A stretch of 40,177 nt of DNA from positions 1 to 40,177 of the forward strand of contig KV908743.1 in NCBI GenBank assembly GCA_002005505.1, read 5' to 3'. Shown here one piece after another: positions 27,668-36,600 of this stretch. The stretch is from Botryococcus braunii (lineage: Eukaryota; Chlorophyta; Trebouxiophyceae). The stretch's first letter is position 1. The number at the start of each line of letters is the position of its first letter. Made by a program: the position numbers and the translations under genes. The notes beneath the pieces were generated by a model, which was given only the letters and a program-made list of their open reading frames with translations, had not been told where the DNA came from and searched no databases.

Positions 27668-29613
27668 AAGGGGGCCGCAAGCGTACTGTAACCCGGGACG
27701 AACTTGCGGAAGTAGTTGGCTAGTCCCAAGAATTGTCGTACGTGCGTGCTCCCCGTGGGTGGTGGCCAGTCCACAATAGTCTGAAGTTTGGCAGGGTCAA
27801 CTTTGATGCCGTCGCGCCCCACAACATGTCCCAAATACCGCAACTCGTCAGCAAAAAACTCACACTTGGATAATTTTGCTTACAGTTTTTCCTCTCTCAG
27901 CCGAGTAAGGATGCGAGTTAAGTGCTCTAAGTGCTGTTCCCTGGACTTGCTGTATACCAACAAATCATCTAGGTAAACCACAACAAAACCCTCTCGAATG
28001 AAATCATGAAACACACTGTTCATCAGTCTCTGAAACGTGGAGGGAGCATTCGTGAGACCAAAAGGAAGCACCAAAAATTCAAATGAACCTCAGGGTGTTC
28101 TAAAAGCGGTTTTGGGAACATCAGATTCATGTAATCGCACTTGATGGTAACCTGACAAGAGATCAAAAGAGGTAAAGAACTTAGAACCCTGCAGCTTGTC
28201 CAGAAGATCGTCTATCCGTGGCAACGGATATTTGTCCTTCCTTGTTAAGTTATTAACTGCCCTGTAATCTATAACCATTCGGAATGTTCCGTCTTTCTTT
28301 CTCACAAACAATATGGGGCTACCATACGGTGATGCACTTGGCCTGATGAAACCCTGTGCCAGTAATTCCTCAACCTGCCTCCGACACTCCGCCACTTCTG
28401 GTTCAGCCAACCTATAAGTGGGGCGACAGGGCGGCGTATGGCCGGGTGTCATAGGTATAGTGTGCAAGATGCCCCTGACTGGAGGTAAATCTGGCAATTT
28501 CTCTGGAAAAACATCCAAAAACTCTAACAACAATTGCTTCAAGTCCTGTGGATTGTCTTTCATACCCTCAATAACACGCCGGGAGTTTTCGTTTAAATTT
28601 AGGCCGTTGGCTCCGCTGTCTTCGTCCCAAGGATTATCCCCCTCTGTAGTTGCCACTGCAACCCTATGGAGATAGTGTGTTGCACAAACTGAGTCCTGTC
28701 CACTCTTTGCCTCTCGCACAACCCCCCAAAACCCTGGACAACCCTTTCGCATAGCCCGCCTAGCTTGACCCTCACTTATAACATTCAATTTTTGCGCCCG
28801 TAAGGTACCTCTTTCACTAGGGGGCAGCGGGTTGAGGAGTGTAATGTAGTGTGAGGAATGAGGCGGTTTAAGATGAACTGCGCCATGATTGTAGTCAATT
28901 AACGCTTTTCTTTCTTTCAGAAAATCCTCACCAAGGATTAAGTCCACCCCATCCAACAGAGTTTCGCAGACAATGAAATCCCTCTGTTCCACATGTGTTT
29001 GAGATAAGTGCACCCTGAGCTTAGCTGTCCCCGCCGAGCGCATGGTCTGCCCATCTGCAAGCTGGACATCCACGCACTTCTTTGACAGCCTCACTCCGAG
29101 AGTAGCTAGGAAGTCATGTCTGACGAACGAGTGCGTCGCCCCGGTATCGACTAAAGCGACGCCCTTCACACCAGTACAGTTAACATGATAAAGCATTGCT
29201 AAATGCCTATTTGAAAAAGCTTGAGCAAAAGATACGCTAAATTTGGGTCCGGCATGGTAAACTACATAGGAGTAGGGGACATCAGGTCCCTTGGTACCTT
29301 GCAGGATAACTCTCATGCCTTTTAGCCATGGGTACACTGCCTTGGATTTCGCCACTTTACTACCCATTAGAAAACAAGCACTTAAATGTTTATTTGCTTG
29401 TTGCTCACGAGCGAAAGTGGATAAGGTGTCCTCAGCTTTACCTATAGGTACTGCAACAAATGTCGGTTTAGACCTTCCATCGGGTAGGGTATTGTCAAAG
29501 GGGCCTCTAGAAAAAGAACAATGCAAAAACTCAGAACAACGTTGCTCGATAGAAGAATGAAAAGATTCCCAAGGAACAAAAGTGTGGAGGTTTCCTTCTC
29601 TAACTCCACTCAT
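27668..29613 (-). pseudogene. pol: G4 pol: N-terminal domain, protease, reverse transcriptase (partial)
   Basis: It starts MSGVREGN with the same ATGA overlap with gag as G3. Then the pre-protease domain, [17 protein letters not shown], and reverse transcriptase with [44 protein letters not shown] (catalytic Asp) and VVVYLDDLLVYS. In-frame stops are at 28090-28092 and 27880-27882. The frame continues through YLGHVVG and FLGLANYFRKFV and ends at the breakpoint. The protein is close to G3 where they overlap, with few substitutions. Confidence 0.9.
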
Positions 29614-30773
29614 GGCCTACCGCGTCCCCTTGCCCGGCCCCGTCCACGGCCCCGTCCTCTGATTCTCCTCCCCCGTCCGGCCCCACCCTGTGCTGTCCAC
29701 CCTTGCATAGGGGCTGCTCCCACACCGAGGGACCTAAAGTTGTTGTGGCCCCCTCCTACCCGTCGCCGCAGCAAATCACCAGCCAGACCTGGAATTGGTG
29801 GAGCAGGCTGGTTTACCTCCTGTCTGGCCTTCACAATGTGTTGCAAGATGTCCCACTGTTGTTGATTAAGATAGGCGTTAGGGTCCTCTCTAAGTTTTTT
29901 GAGTGGGCAAAACCAAGATTCATGGCCAGGGGTATTGCACGCGTAACAGCTTCTGTTGAGGGGAAAGGCAACTCTAGTGTCCCTCCGATACTCGGGAGGT
30001 AAACCATCCCTGCGGGGATAAGGAGTCGCGCCTTGGATCGCGGCGACCGTGGCGAGCGGCGCAGGGTAACCATGGGCCATCTGGATTGGCGCTGCCACCA
30101 TCGGTGCAGCTGCCATCATCCCAAATTCATGACTGTAGTAGGGGATTGTCCAGTCCTGTCCGACGCCAGCAACGTGCGGTGCTGGGCCAACGGTGGCGGT
30201 TGCAATGCTTGAGTTAGGGCCCCCGGGGCCGGTTCTCAGTCTCTTTGCCTGTAAGGGCCCGCCCACCGCGGCATCGTACCGTGTGAGTAAACTTATCAAG
30301 GCATCCAAATCATCAAAACCTTTGCCTGTTGTAGGGTTAATTGCTGAATATTTCTTTAAATCCTCACGTAGGCCTTTACGAAACCTATGGATTTTCTCGC
30401 CCATGGATAGGTCCCCACTGACTTCTACCTCTGCTAGCAAGGTTGTAAAGCGCTCAACATACTTCTCAACTGATTCGTTGCCCTGATATACGGAATCAAG
30501 TTTATCCCTTGCCTTTGCAACCTTATCAGTGTTATCATAGACAGAAGACAACAGATCCCCAAAGAGAGCTAAATCCACGACAGCACCTGGAATTTGCCTC
30601 ACGTAAGCTGCTTTTTTGGTTAACCACACCTTTTTCACGCTCTTTCCTAAGCAGCGCACTGCGTAGTCAACCCTGAGGTTCGCGGGCACACCGGTGAGTT
30701 CACAATATGACCTCACATCGTCTAGGAATTGTTCGAGATCGTCCCTGCGTCACTCGACTTGTCGTCTAGCCAT
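29610..30773 (-). pseudogene. gag: G4 gag, with 168-bp deletion and early stop
   Basis: It is the same as G3 gag except that codons after MARRQVE are missing for 168 bp, which keeps frame. A TGA at 30752-30750 stands where G3 has a Gly codon, so translation from the normal start would stop after seven residues. The downstream frame from about 30749 is open to the end, with the VYQGNES core, zinc knuckle and RG tail. Compared with G3, QNPG reads QIPG. Confidence 0.88.
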
Positions 30774-30976
30774 ATCTGAGCTGTCAGTGCTGGCGAGGCT
30801 CGGTGACACAGGAAATCGAGAAAGTCCGGGTGGGGGCCCTAAACTCGGTGACCCGAGTCGTAGGCCCCTAAAAGCGCCACACACACCACAACTAACCCAA
30901 TCCGAATCTATGGAATTCTCTGAAAAACTTCTTTGGGAAATTTTTTCAACGAGAGGAGCTCAAAATTTGGCCCCTC

Positions 30977-30988
30977 TCGCCGATACCA
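30977..30988 (-). promoter_or_regulatory. G4 primer-binding site
   Basis: TGGTATCGGCGA on the minus strand, mirror of 24970-24981. Confidence 0.85.
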
Positions 30989-30989
30989 G

Positions 30990-31286
30990 TGATACAGTAG
31001 AAACGGCCAAAGGATGCGGGAACAATGGTTACAACTTGTTTGGGCTCCACCTCAGTACCCGTCCAGTCCGTCCCGGTCCTTCCTCTGCCAAAGCCTTATT
31101 CTATCCTGTTCTAAGTGTCCCTGTCTCCATCGCCAATGCGCCTTGTCAAGTAAGGGGTCACTCCCTTGGCGCGTGAAGCAGCCACTTCTTGGCGTGGAGG
31201 ACCATAACTCACGAAGGGACCTTTATGGAGGTCCAAATCCTCGTGGTCCGGTCATTTTCCTATAACACGCGACTATTCCTGTTACA
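30990..31286 (-). repeat. G4 5' LTR (297 bp)
   Basis: Reverse complement of the G3 LTR, with the same length. The plus strand ends CTGTTACA at 31286. Confidence 0.9.
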
Positions 31287-31341
31287 CCTTCTCTGGGGTG
31301 GCCAGCATCCCACCAGCTGGCTTGTTGCTGAGGAGCTCCAG
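31287..31341 (-). mobile_element. C4: 55-bp copia gag scrap
   Basis: On the minus strand it closely matches C2 gag at about 16442-16496 (shared stretch includes CCAGCTGGTGGGATGCTGG). It lies between the LTR starts of G4 and G5, so both Ty3 elements inserted 55 bp apart in one minus-strand copia element. Confidence 0.85.
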
Positions 31342-31819
31342 TGTAACGGAATGCGAGGATTTCCGAGCATTTCGGGACATTTGCGGGAGACGCCCTTTGG
31401 CGCCATACTGCATGCCCGTGGGAGCCACGTGGTTAGCCGCTCGAACGAGAGTAGCACCTTCCGTCGGTGATGGTTGCTTACGCCATGCATAGTTGGCACT
31501 CCGTCATTGCGTGTGTTTGATGACAATAGTTGTCACCGTTAGCACGCCAACGAGTGGACGATCTAGGGCTCTCACGAAGGATAGAGGGACATAAGTCGTA
31601 CATGGGCCGAGTTCGAATCATAGGCGTCCCCTGGCTAGGAACCCGCGTGCCGAGTAGATTAACACGAGAGGACAGAACTGGAGAAACCACAAGGGTAAGC
31701 TGTGTGGTGGGGTGGTTCTTGTAAACGCTTGCTTGCCCCAAGTGACGGACCTCGTGTCGCGCCTCGTTCCTTGCTCCCTTCCTGCCTTACTTCCTTATAA
31801 ATTCCACTGAGTTATTACA
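31342..31819 (+). repeat. G5 5' LTR (478 bp)
   Basis: It starts TGTAACGG right after the copia scrap and ends TATTACA, two bases before the primer site. A TTATAAAT box at about 31795 is very near the LTR end and so is doubtful as the promoter. Confidence 0.82.
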
Positions 31820-31821
31820 TT

Positions 31822-31833
31822 TGGTATCGGCGA
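31822..31833 (+). promoter_or_regulatory. G5 primer-binding site
   Basis: TGGTATCGGCGA, as in G0, G1, G3 and G4. Confidence 0.85.
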
Positions 31834-31925
31834 AAGCCGTTATCAATCCTTTGGGGTTTTCGATCAAGTTGTTGGAAGTTGGCAGATGCCCATGCAAGGA
31901 TCTAACTTTGGGATGCCCCTCGTAG

Positions 31926-33188
31926 ATGAGCTCGGTGACATCAGATAGGTTTAAAAACCTTTCTGAAGACGACCGAAGCCTTTTGGAAGGTTCTTTGCGG
32001 GAAGGCTTCGAGGTTACGGATTTGTTAGAGGAGGACGTCGATTCCATGAACCCGATCGCCCCTACAACCGAGGGATCGGAAGGCAAAAGGAAGAAACGCC
32101 CCTTGTCAAAGGATGAAATTGAAGAATACATTAACACGTTAGTCGAACAAAAGTTGGAGGCTCGGCAGGCTGAGGCTCAAGCACCGATCCTCAAACCGGT
32201 GCAAGTGCGTGCTGCCCCTCCTTCTCTGTTTAATGGAAAAAGAGGAAGTTTCATGTTCTTTGCACGGAAATTGGCATCATATGCTAAACTCACTAACGTG
32301 CCTAATGCTAAGTGGGTTGCTCTTGCACTTCAACACTTAGAGGAAAGGCCACTTAAAGTGTGGGATGCTTTTATGCGAAAGTGGGAAAAAGAGGGAGGAG
32401 AGGAAGATGCCATAGAGTGGGAAGACTTTAAAGCTTTTATGTCCAAACGGTATGATGCCACTGACACAGTAGCAATAGCAAGACAAAAGCTTGACAAAGT
32501 CTACCAGGGAAATGAAAGTGTGGAGAGGTACATTGAAAGATTTGTTGCTTTGCTTTCGGATATTGAGGTAGAATATGAAATGGTAGAGCAGGACAAGCTA
32601 CACTTATTCATGAAGGGTTTTAATGTGCAGCTAAGATTGGCCAGTACCATCAACCCCGGGACAGGGAAACCCTTCACAGACCTGGATGACTTGTGCTCCT
32701 TTGTGGTCAAGTATGAAGGTGGTTTCAAGAGTGCCCATGGGGATGCACAGGGAGGTCCCCCCAAGAGGAGGACACTATTAAACTTCCACACCAATCTTGG
32801 TGCAGCTCATATCCCAGAGGAAGTTCAAGGGTCACCACCCTTCTGGGGAGCTGTTGGAGGACCCCTTGGTGCACCAGGGAAGGGAAAATTGGACTCTCGG
32901 AAGGTCATCCCCGCTAATAGGGAGTGTTACTTTTGCAAACAGTTGGGCCATGAAGCATGGCAATGTCAGTTGAAAAGGGAGTGGTTGGCTGCTAAAGCTA
33001 AAGCGGGAGGGTTCCAACCACCAGTTTTTCAACCGGGTTACTTTCCCTCTGCACCACAGGCCCCACCAGTGGTGGCACCAGTGCAAGGAGGGCTTCCACC
33101 ACCTCAAGGAGGGCAAGGTAATTGGCAAGGGAAAGGAAAGGGAAGAGGGAAGTGGAAGGGGAAAGGGAAGGGGAAACCCAAAACTTGA
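31926..33188 (+). CDS. gag: G5 gag
   Basis: A 420-residue intact frame from ATG 31926. The N-terminal 100 residues are charged and probably helical (KDEIEEYINTLVEQKLEARQ). The gag core begins APPSLFNGKRGSFMFFARKL and includes KVWDAFMRKW, YDATDTVAIARQ and KLDKVYQGNESVERYIER. The zinc knuckle CYFCKQLGHEAWQC is at about residues 335-348, followed by a Pro/Gln-rich part and a Lys/Gly tail (KGKGRGKWKGKGKGK). It ends in TGA at 33186. The pol ATG follows 12 bases later in the same frame, so either readthrough or reinitiation could give pol. Confidence 0.92.
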   Translation: MSSVTSDRFKNLSEDDRSLLEGSLREGFEVTDLLEEDVDSMNPIAPTTEGSEGKRKKRPLSKDEIEEYINTLVEQKLEARQAEAQAPILKPVQVRAAPPSLFNGKRGSFMFFARKLASYAKLTNVPNAKWVALALQHLEERPLKVWDAFMRKWEKEGGEEDAIEWEDFKAFMSKRYDATDTVAIARQKLDKVYQGNESVERYIERFVALLSDIEVEYEMVEQDKLHLFMKGFNVQLRLASTINPGTGKPFTDLDDLCSFVVKYEGGFKSAHGDAQGGPPKRRTLLNFHTNLGAAHIPEEVQGSPPFWGAVGGPLGAPGKGKLDSRKVIPANRECYFCKQLGHEAWQCQLKREWLAAKAKAGGFQPPVFQPGYFPSAPQAPPVVAPVQGGLPPPQGGQGNWQGKGKGRGKWKGKGKGKPKT

Positions 33189-33200
33189 CTCGCAAGGGTC

Positions 33201-34046
33201 ATGGATCCCCATTGTTTGGCCTATTTGTCTTCACTCTCTGGACCCTTTGAGTTGGTAGTACCTAAGAAAAATTGTGCAGAGGCTTGCTTGCATGATTTCT
33301 TTGCAAAGAGAAAACATGATCCCAGCCTTGGTGCCTGCTTTGTTATTAGTCAAAAAGCCTGGAAAAGCAGGAGGTTTTTCTTAGAGTACAGGACAAAGGC
33401 CAAACTAAAAGTTCTTGCTCGGGGATGTAGGGGAGAACAATTTATGTTCTCTGGCAAGGCAGGAATATTTCCTTTTTCATTTGTGCTTGCATGTGTCATG
33501 CCACAACCATCTTGTCATGTAGGGCATGTGGGAAATCTCTCACCACTCAACCTGACTTTTGCCGTTACTGTTCGAGGCATGGAGTTTCGTGCACTCTTGG
33601 ACACTGGGGCTACCCATTCCTTTGTCCGAGGCAAAGTACTACAAGGGCTTAGGTATCACAAGGAAGCAACAACAGTAGCCCTTGCAGATGGGACCTTGTC
33701 TGAAACCAAGGGGAAGGTTGACCCGAGTGTTAGGTTCACCCCTTCGGTAGTCACCCGCCATACTTTCTTTGTATGTGATTCGATCATGGAGGGAGTGGAC
33801 CTCATTCTGGGACAAGACTGGATGTCTCCAAGGGAGGCCACAGTCAGTGTTGGGGTTGGAAAGGCACAGATAAAACATCAAGGGAAGTGGGTAACGTTGG
33901 ACCCTCACAGGAAGGTCTTACCCTGCACGTTGCAATGGGGTATGAACATAGTGAGGAAGGGGAAGAACAAAGTAGATCAATGGAGACTTTGTGAAACAAA
34001 GGGAGACGTGTATGCAAGTTTAATAATAAGAGATACTAGGGTTTAA
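33201..34046 (+). pseudogene. pol: G5 pol, N-terminal domain and protease, truncated
   Basis: In the same frame as gag after one stop. Residues 1-115 form the pre-protease domain seen in G3 and G6 (here SLGACFVISQKAWKSRRFF). The aspartic protease has [12 protein letters not shown] at about residue 130 and DLILGQDWM about 70 residues later. HQGKWVTLDPHRK matches HHGKWVTLTRADS of G6. The frame stops with TAA at 34044, just before the presumed G6 LTR; truncation by that insertion is the likely cause. Reverse transcriptase is absent. Confidence 0.85.
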
Positions 34047-34054
34047 GGAAGGGG

Positions 34055-34480
34055 TGACACCGCGAGACAGTAAACGTGACGCCGATTCCTCTTACAATAC
34101 GCAGCTCCTCCTCACGCAGGCGATTCCGAGTCTCCAAGAAACAATATGGCCAACGCCAATACAATATAATATGCAACAGATATATCCAGGCCCCAAAGAT
34201 AAGTGTGTCTCTCGAAGTGTGTGTCCAACTTGTGGTGAACCCGGCTACATCGCCCTTCTATGTGATGCTCTCGCGAGCACCACGAGAAGGATGACGAGAG
34301 GGCATCCTTTTGGACATTTCATGAACATCCTATATTGTGAAGCTTCTCGTAGTACGACGTGCGTGAAGACACATGCGCACACATGCAGGCGTGCACGTAA
34401 TTCGAAAGACCTGCACATAATTCGAAAGGCGAGCCGCATGAGGTACGCAGACGCGGCACCGCACGCGTCACCTCACTACA
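34055..34480 (-). repeat. Presumed G6 3' LTR
   Basis: In element sense it would start TGTAGTGAGG at 34480, right after a G-rich polypurine tract, and end GCGGTGTCA at 34055 next to G5 sequence. The TG..CA ends fit, but the partner LTR is outside the window, so the boundaries are tentative, the 34055 end especially. Confidence 0.45.
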
Positions 34481-35004
34481 TACTCCCCCCCCTATTCCTG
34501 TGCGTCCCCGCGCAGAAGGCAGAGCGCAACAAAACAACAAAAGACCTTCCAACATGCGGAGACTCAGAACACTACCTACGGGCAACCCGCCTCCCGTGTT
34601 GCCAGACCCCAGCCGATCGCTGCGTATCGGGGTCCCCACCATATAGAAATAAGAATAAGTATCATTCATGACAAACATGACAAAAGACGAAACGGAGGAA
34701 ACAGCTAAGTCCACGGAGAGCCAAAAGTCCAGAAGTTCATAAGTCGAGAAGTCCACAAGTCCATAAGGCAAAGTTCAAGTGAGGTTCAAACCAAGTTCGA
34801 GTCCAAAGTTCCAGAGTCCAAAGTTCCGTGTCCAGTGGCAATGAAGTGAAGCGGCCATGTCGAGCCTAATGTGCACAATGATCTATCCAGGTAAGGGACC
34901 CATGGTCCACCCTACCGGGTAAGGCAGCCTTACCCTAGCCTATCCACAGTCCATATGGCCATACAGAGAGACCCCTCCAAGGAGGGCCAACCGGTCGACG
35001 GGGC
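34481..35004 (-). other. G6 3' untranslated region and polypurine tract
   Basis: No gene. The polypurine tract is GGAATAGGGGGGGGAGTA on the minus strand (34481-34498). Between about 34700 and 34840 there is a run of degenerate AAGTCCA/AAGTTC-type short repeats. Pol ends at 35005. Confidence 0.6.
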
Positions 35005-36600
35005 CTAAGGGCGAATCCGAGGGATTGTGCCCCTGGGAGGCAATGGAGGCAACCCGTGACTCCCTCTGTACTGCTCCACTTGCTGGCGGCAGCGCGTAAA
35101 ATTCGTGAGTGGTTCCCACGTATCGTCGTCGGGCGTGTAACCTTTCCATCGCACAAGGTATTGCATATGCGGGGTTCCATCCGGGTCGTAGAGAGTGCGG
35201 CCGCGGTCGTCCATGAGTGGCTTGTGGTCCACAATGCCACCAATCTCGTATTCGATATGGTCGTTGACGAGGTGCGGGGGCGGCGGCGGCGGACGCACAC
35301 GTGCGACATCAGCGGTACGGTAGGGGGTGAGGAAGTTGACATTCACGGTCGGATGATACCGGTCGTAGCCGTCTGGAAACTCCAAGCGGTACGCGTTGGG
35401 GCCAGGCGAGCTAAGGACCTTGAAGGGTCCCACACGCCGAGGCGCAAACTTCTGTGGAAGTTTCCTGTGAACTGCAAAGAAGTCCCGATCCACAAGCACG
35501 TAGTCACCCGGCGCAAACGACACATCGCTGCGACGCCTATTTGCATAGGCAGTTTGCCGGTCCTGGGCTGCAGCCAAAAACTTTTGTGCCCGTCGGATGT
35601 CCAAACCCATCTTCCTCACAAACTCATCCGCACTCCCAACTCCAGTTTTTCCCAAGTGCCCATTTGCAAACGGGACGTTCGGATCTTGACCATATGTAAG
35701 CCTGAAGGGTGTTGTGTTGATAGAAGTTTGCCAAGAGTTATTGTACGCAAATTCGGCTTCGGGCAAATAACTATCCCAATCCCTTCCATGATCTGCAACA
35801 TAATGTTTCAGATAGTCTCCCAAAATGCGGTTTGTCCTTTCAGTTTGCCCATCTGTTTGAGGATGGAAGGCAGTTGAAAGGGCAGGCCGACATCCCGTAA
35901 GTTCATGTAACGCCTTCATAAACTTACTCACAAAGCGGGGGTCCCGATCAGAAACAATTTCCTCCGGATATCCATGATACATCCATACCCGTGTCCTTAG
36001 CAATTGTGCCACCGTATAAGCATCCGCATTCATGGTTGTAGCTGCAAAATGAGCACACTTGCTAAGCCTATCCACGACAACCCAAATAGCATCATTTCCA
36101 CTGGGAGTCTTTGGCAAATTAGTAATGAAATCCATGGACAAACTTTGCCACTTCCTGACTGGTATTTGTAAAGGGTGAAGAAGACCAGCAGGCAAAGTAT
36201 TCCGAGCCTTGACCCGTTGACAAGAGTCACAATGAGCAACATAGGCTTTGACATCCTCATACATTCCAGGCCAATACCATTCCCTTTTGAGAAGCTCATA
36301 CATTCGAGTTACTCCAGGGTGGCCAACATGAGGCGGGTCATGCAATGCTTCCAAAATTCCACGTCGCAGATTCTCAACAACAAGTTCCCCATTCTTCCTT
36401 TCCTCAAACAATGCAGGAACATACTTCCGTCCATTCCTTTCCCAAAAGCCTCCCTTAAGACTAACCTTCCGACGATTCGCGCGCACTGCCAACCAAGGAT
36501 CATCTGTGTAAGCCTTCCCAAGTTTTCCAAGTAAGGTTTCGTACCCATCGGTATCGGGGGTGAGCTCACTTGGGCTGGCCAACCCAATTTGCTCCATCGT
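35005..36600 (-). pseudogene. G6 integrase with chromodomain
   Basis: Coding from about 36600 in a frame shifted from the upstream pol. The zinc-binding HHCC domain (HVGHPGVTRMYELL, HCDSCQRVKA) precedes the first Asp in SMDFITNLPKTP, the second in VSDRDPRFVS and the Glu in DGQTERTNR, followed by EFAYNNSW. The C-terminal part has RRVGPFKVLSSPG (GPF module) and a chromodomain with YEIGGIV, QYLVRWKGYTPDDDTWEP. An insertion of about 18 residues (PLMDDRGRTLYDPDGTPH) separates the first and second chromodomain strands. The domain itself has no stop; only the frameshift at its start disables it. Confidence 0.92.

Larger units (their letters stand above)
24672..31286. repeat. Giant inverted repeat formed by G3 and G4
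   Basis: The left arm 24672-27667 and right arm 28459-31286 are reverse complements. Paired coordinates sum to 56126 across pol and gag, and to 55958 beyond a 168-bp deletion in the right gag (left positions about 25206-25373). The spacer 27668-28458 is pol sequence found only in G4. Both outer ends are LTR starts (TGTAACAGG). Confidence 0.92.
27668..31286 (-). mobile_element. G4: right arm, inverted copy of the G3 family
   Basis: Minus strand: 5' LTR (30990-31286), primer site, gag, protease, reverse transcriptase as far as the connection segment, then the breakpoint with G3 at 27667/27668. It reaches about 790 bp further into pol than G3. RNase H, integrase and the 3' LTR are missing. The outer end abuts the copia scrap C4. 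Confidence 0.9.
31342..34054 (+). mobile_element. G5: 5' part of a Ty3/gypsy element
   Basis: Order: 5' LTR, primer site, intact gag, pol N-terminal domain and protease. It ends near 34046-34054 where the presumed 3' LTR of G6 begins. It is related to G3 and G6 but a separate family. Reverse transcriptase onwards is not in the window. Confidence 0.85.

Noticed and set aside
24672..31286. Fold-back read or assembly artefact as cause of the inverted repeat
   Set aside because: The arms differ by a 168-bp in-frame deletion, a stop codon and several substitutions, and their flanks differ, so they are two real copies. An assembly join at 27667/27668 itself is not excluded.
31795..31802. TATA box of the G5 LTR
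   Set aside because: Only about 20 bp before the LTR end, which would put transcription start at or beyond the primer site.
34054..34671. 205-codon ORF over the presumed G6 LTR
   Set aside because: Low-complexity translation of LTR and UTR sequence with no relation to any domain.
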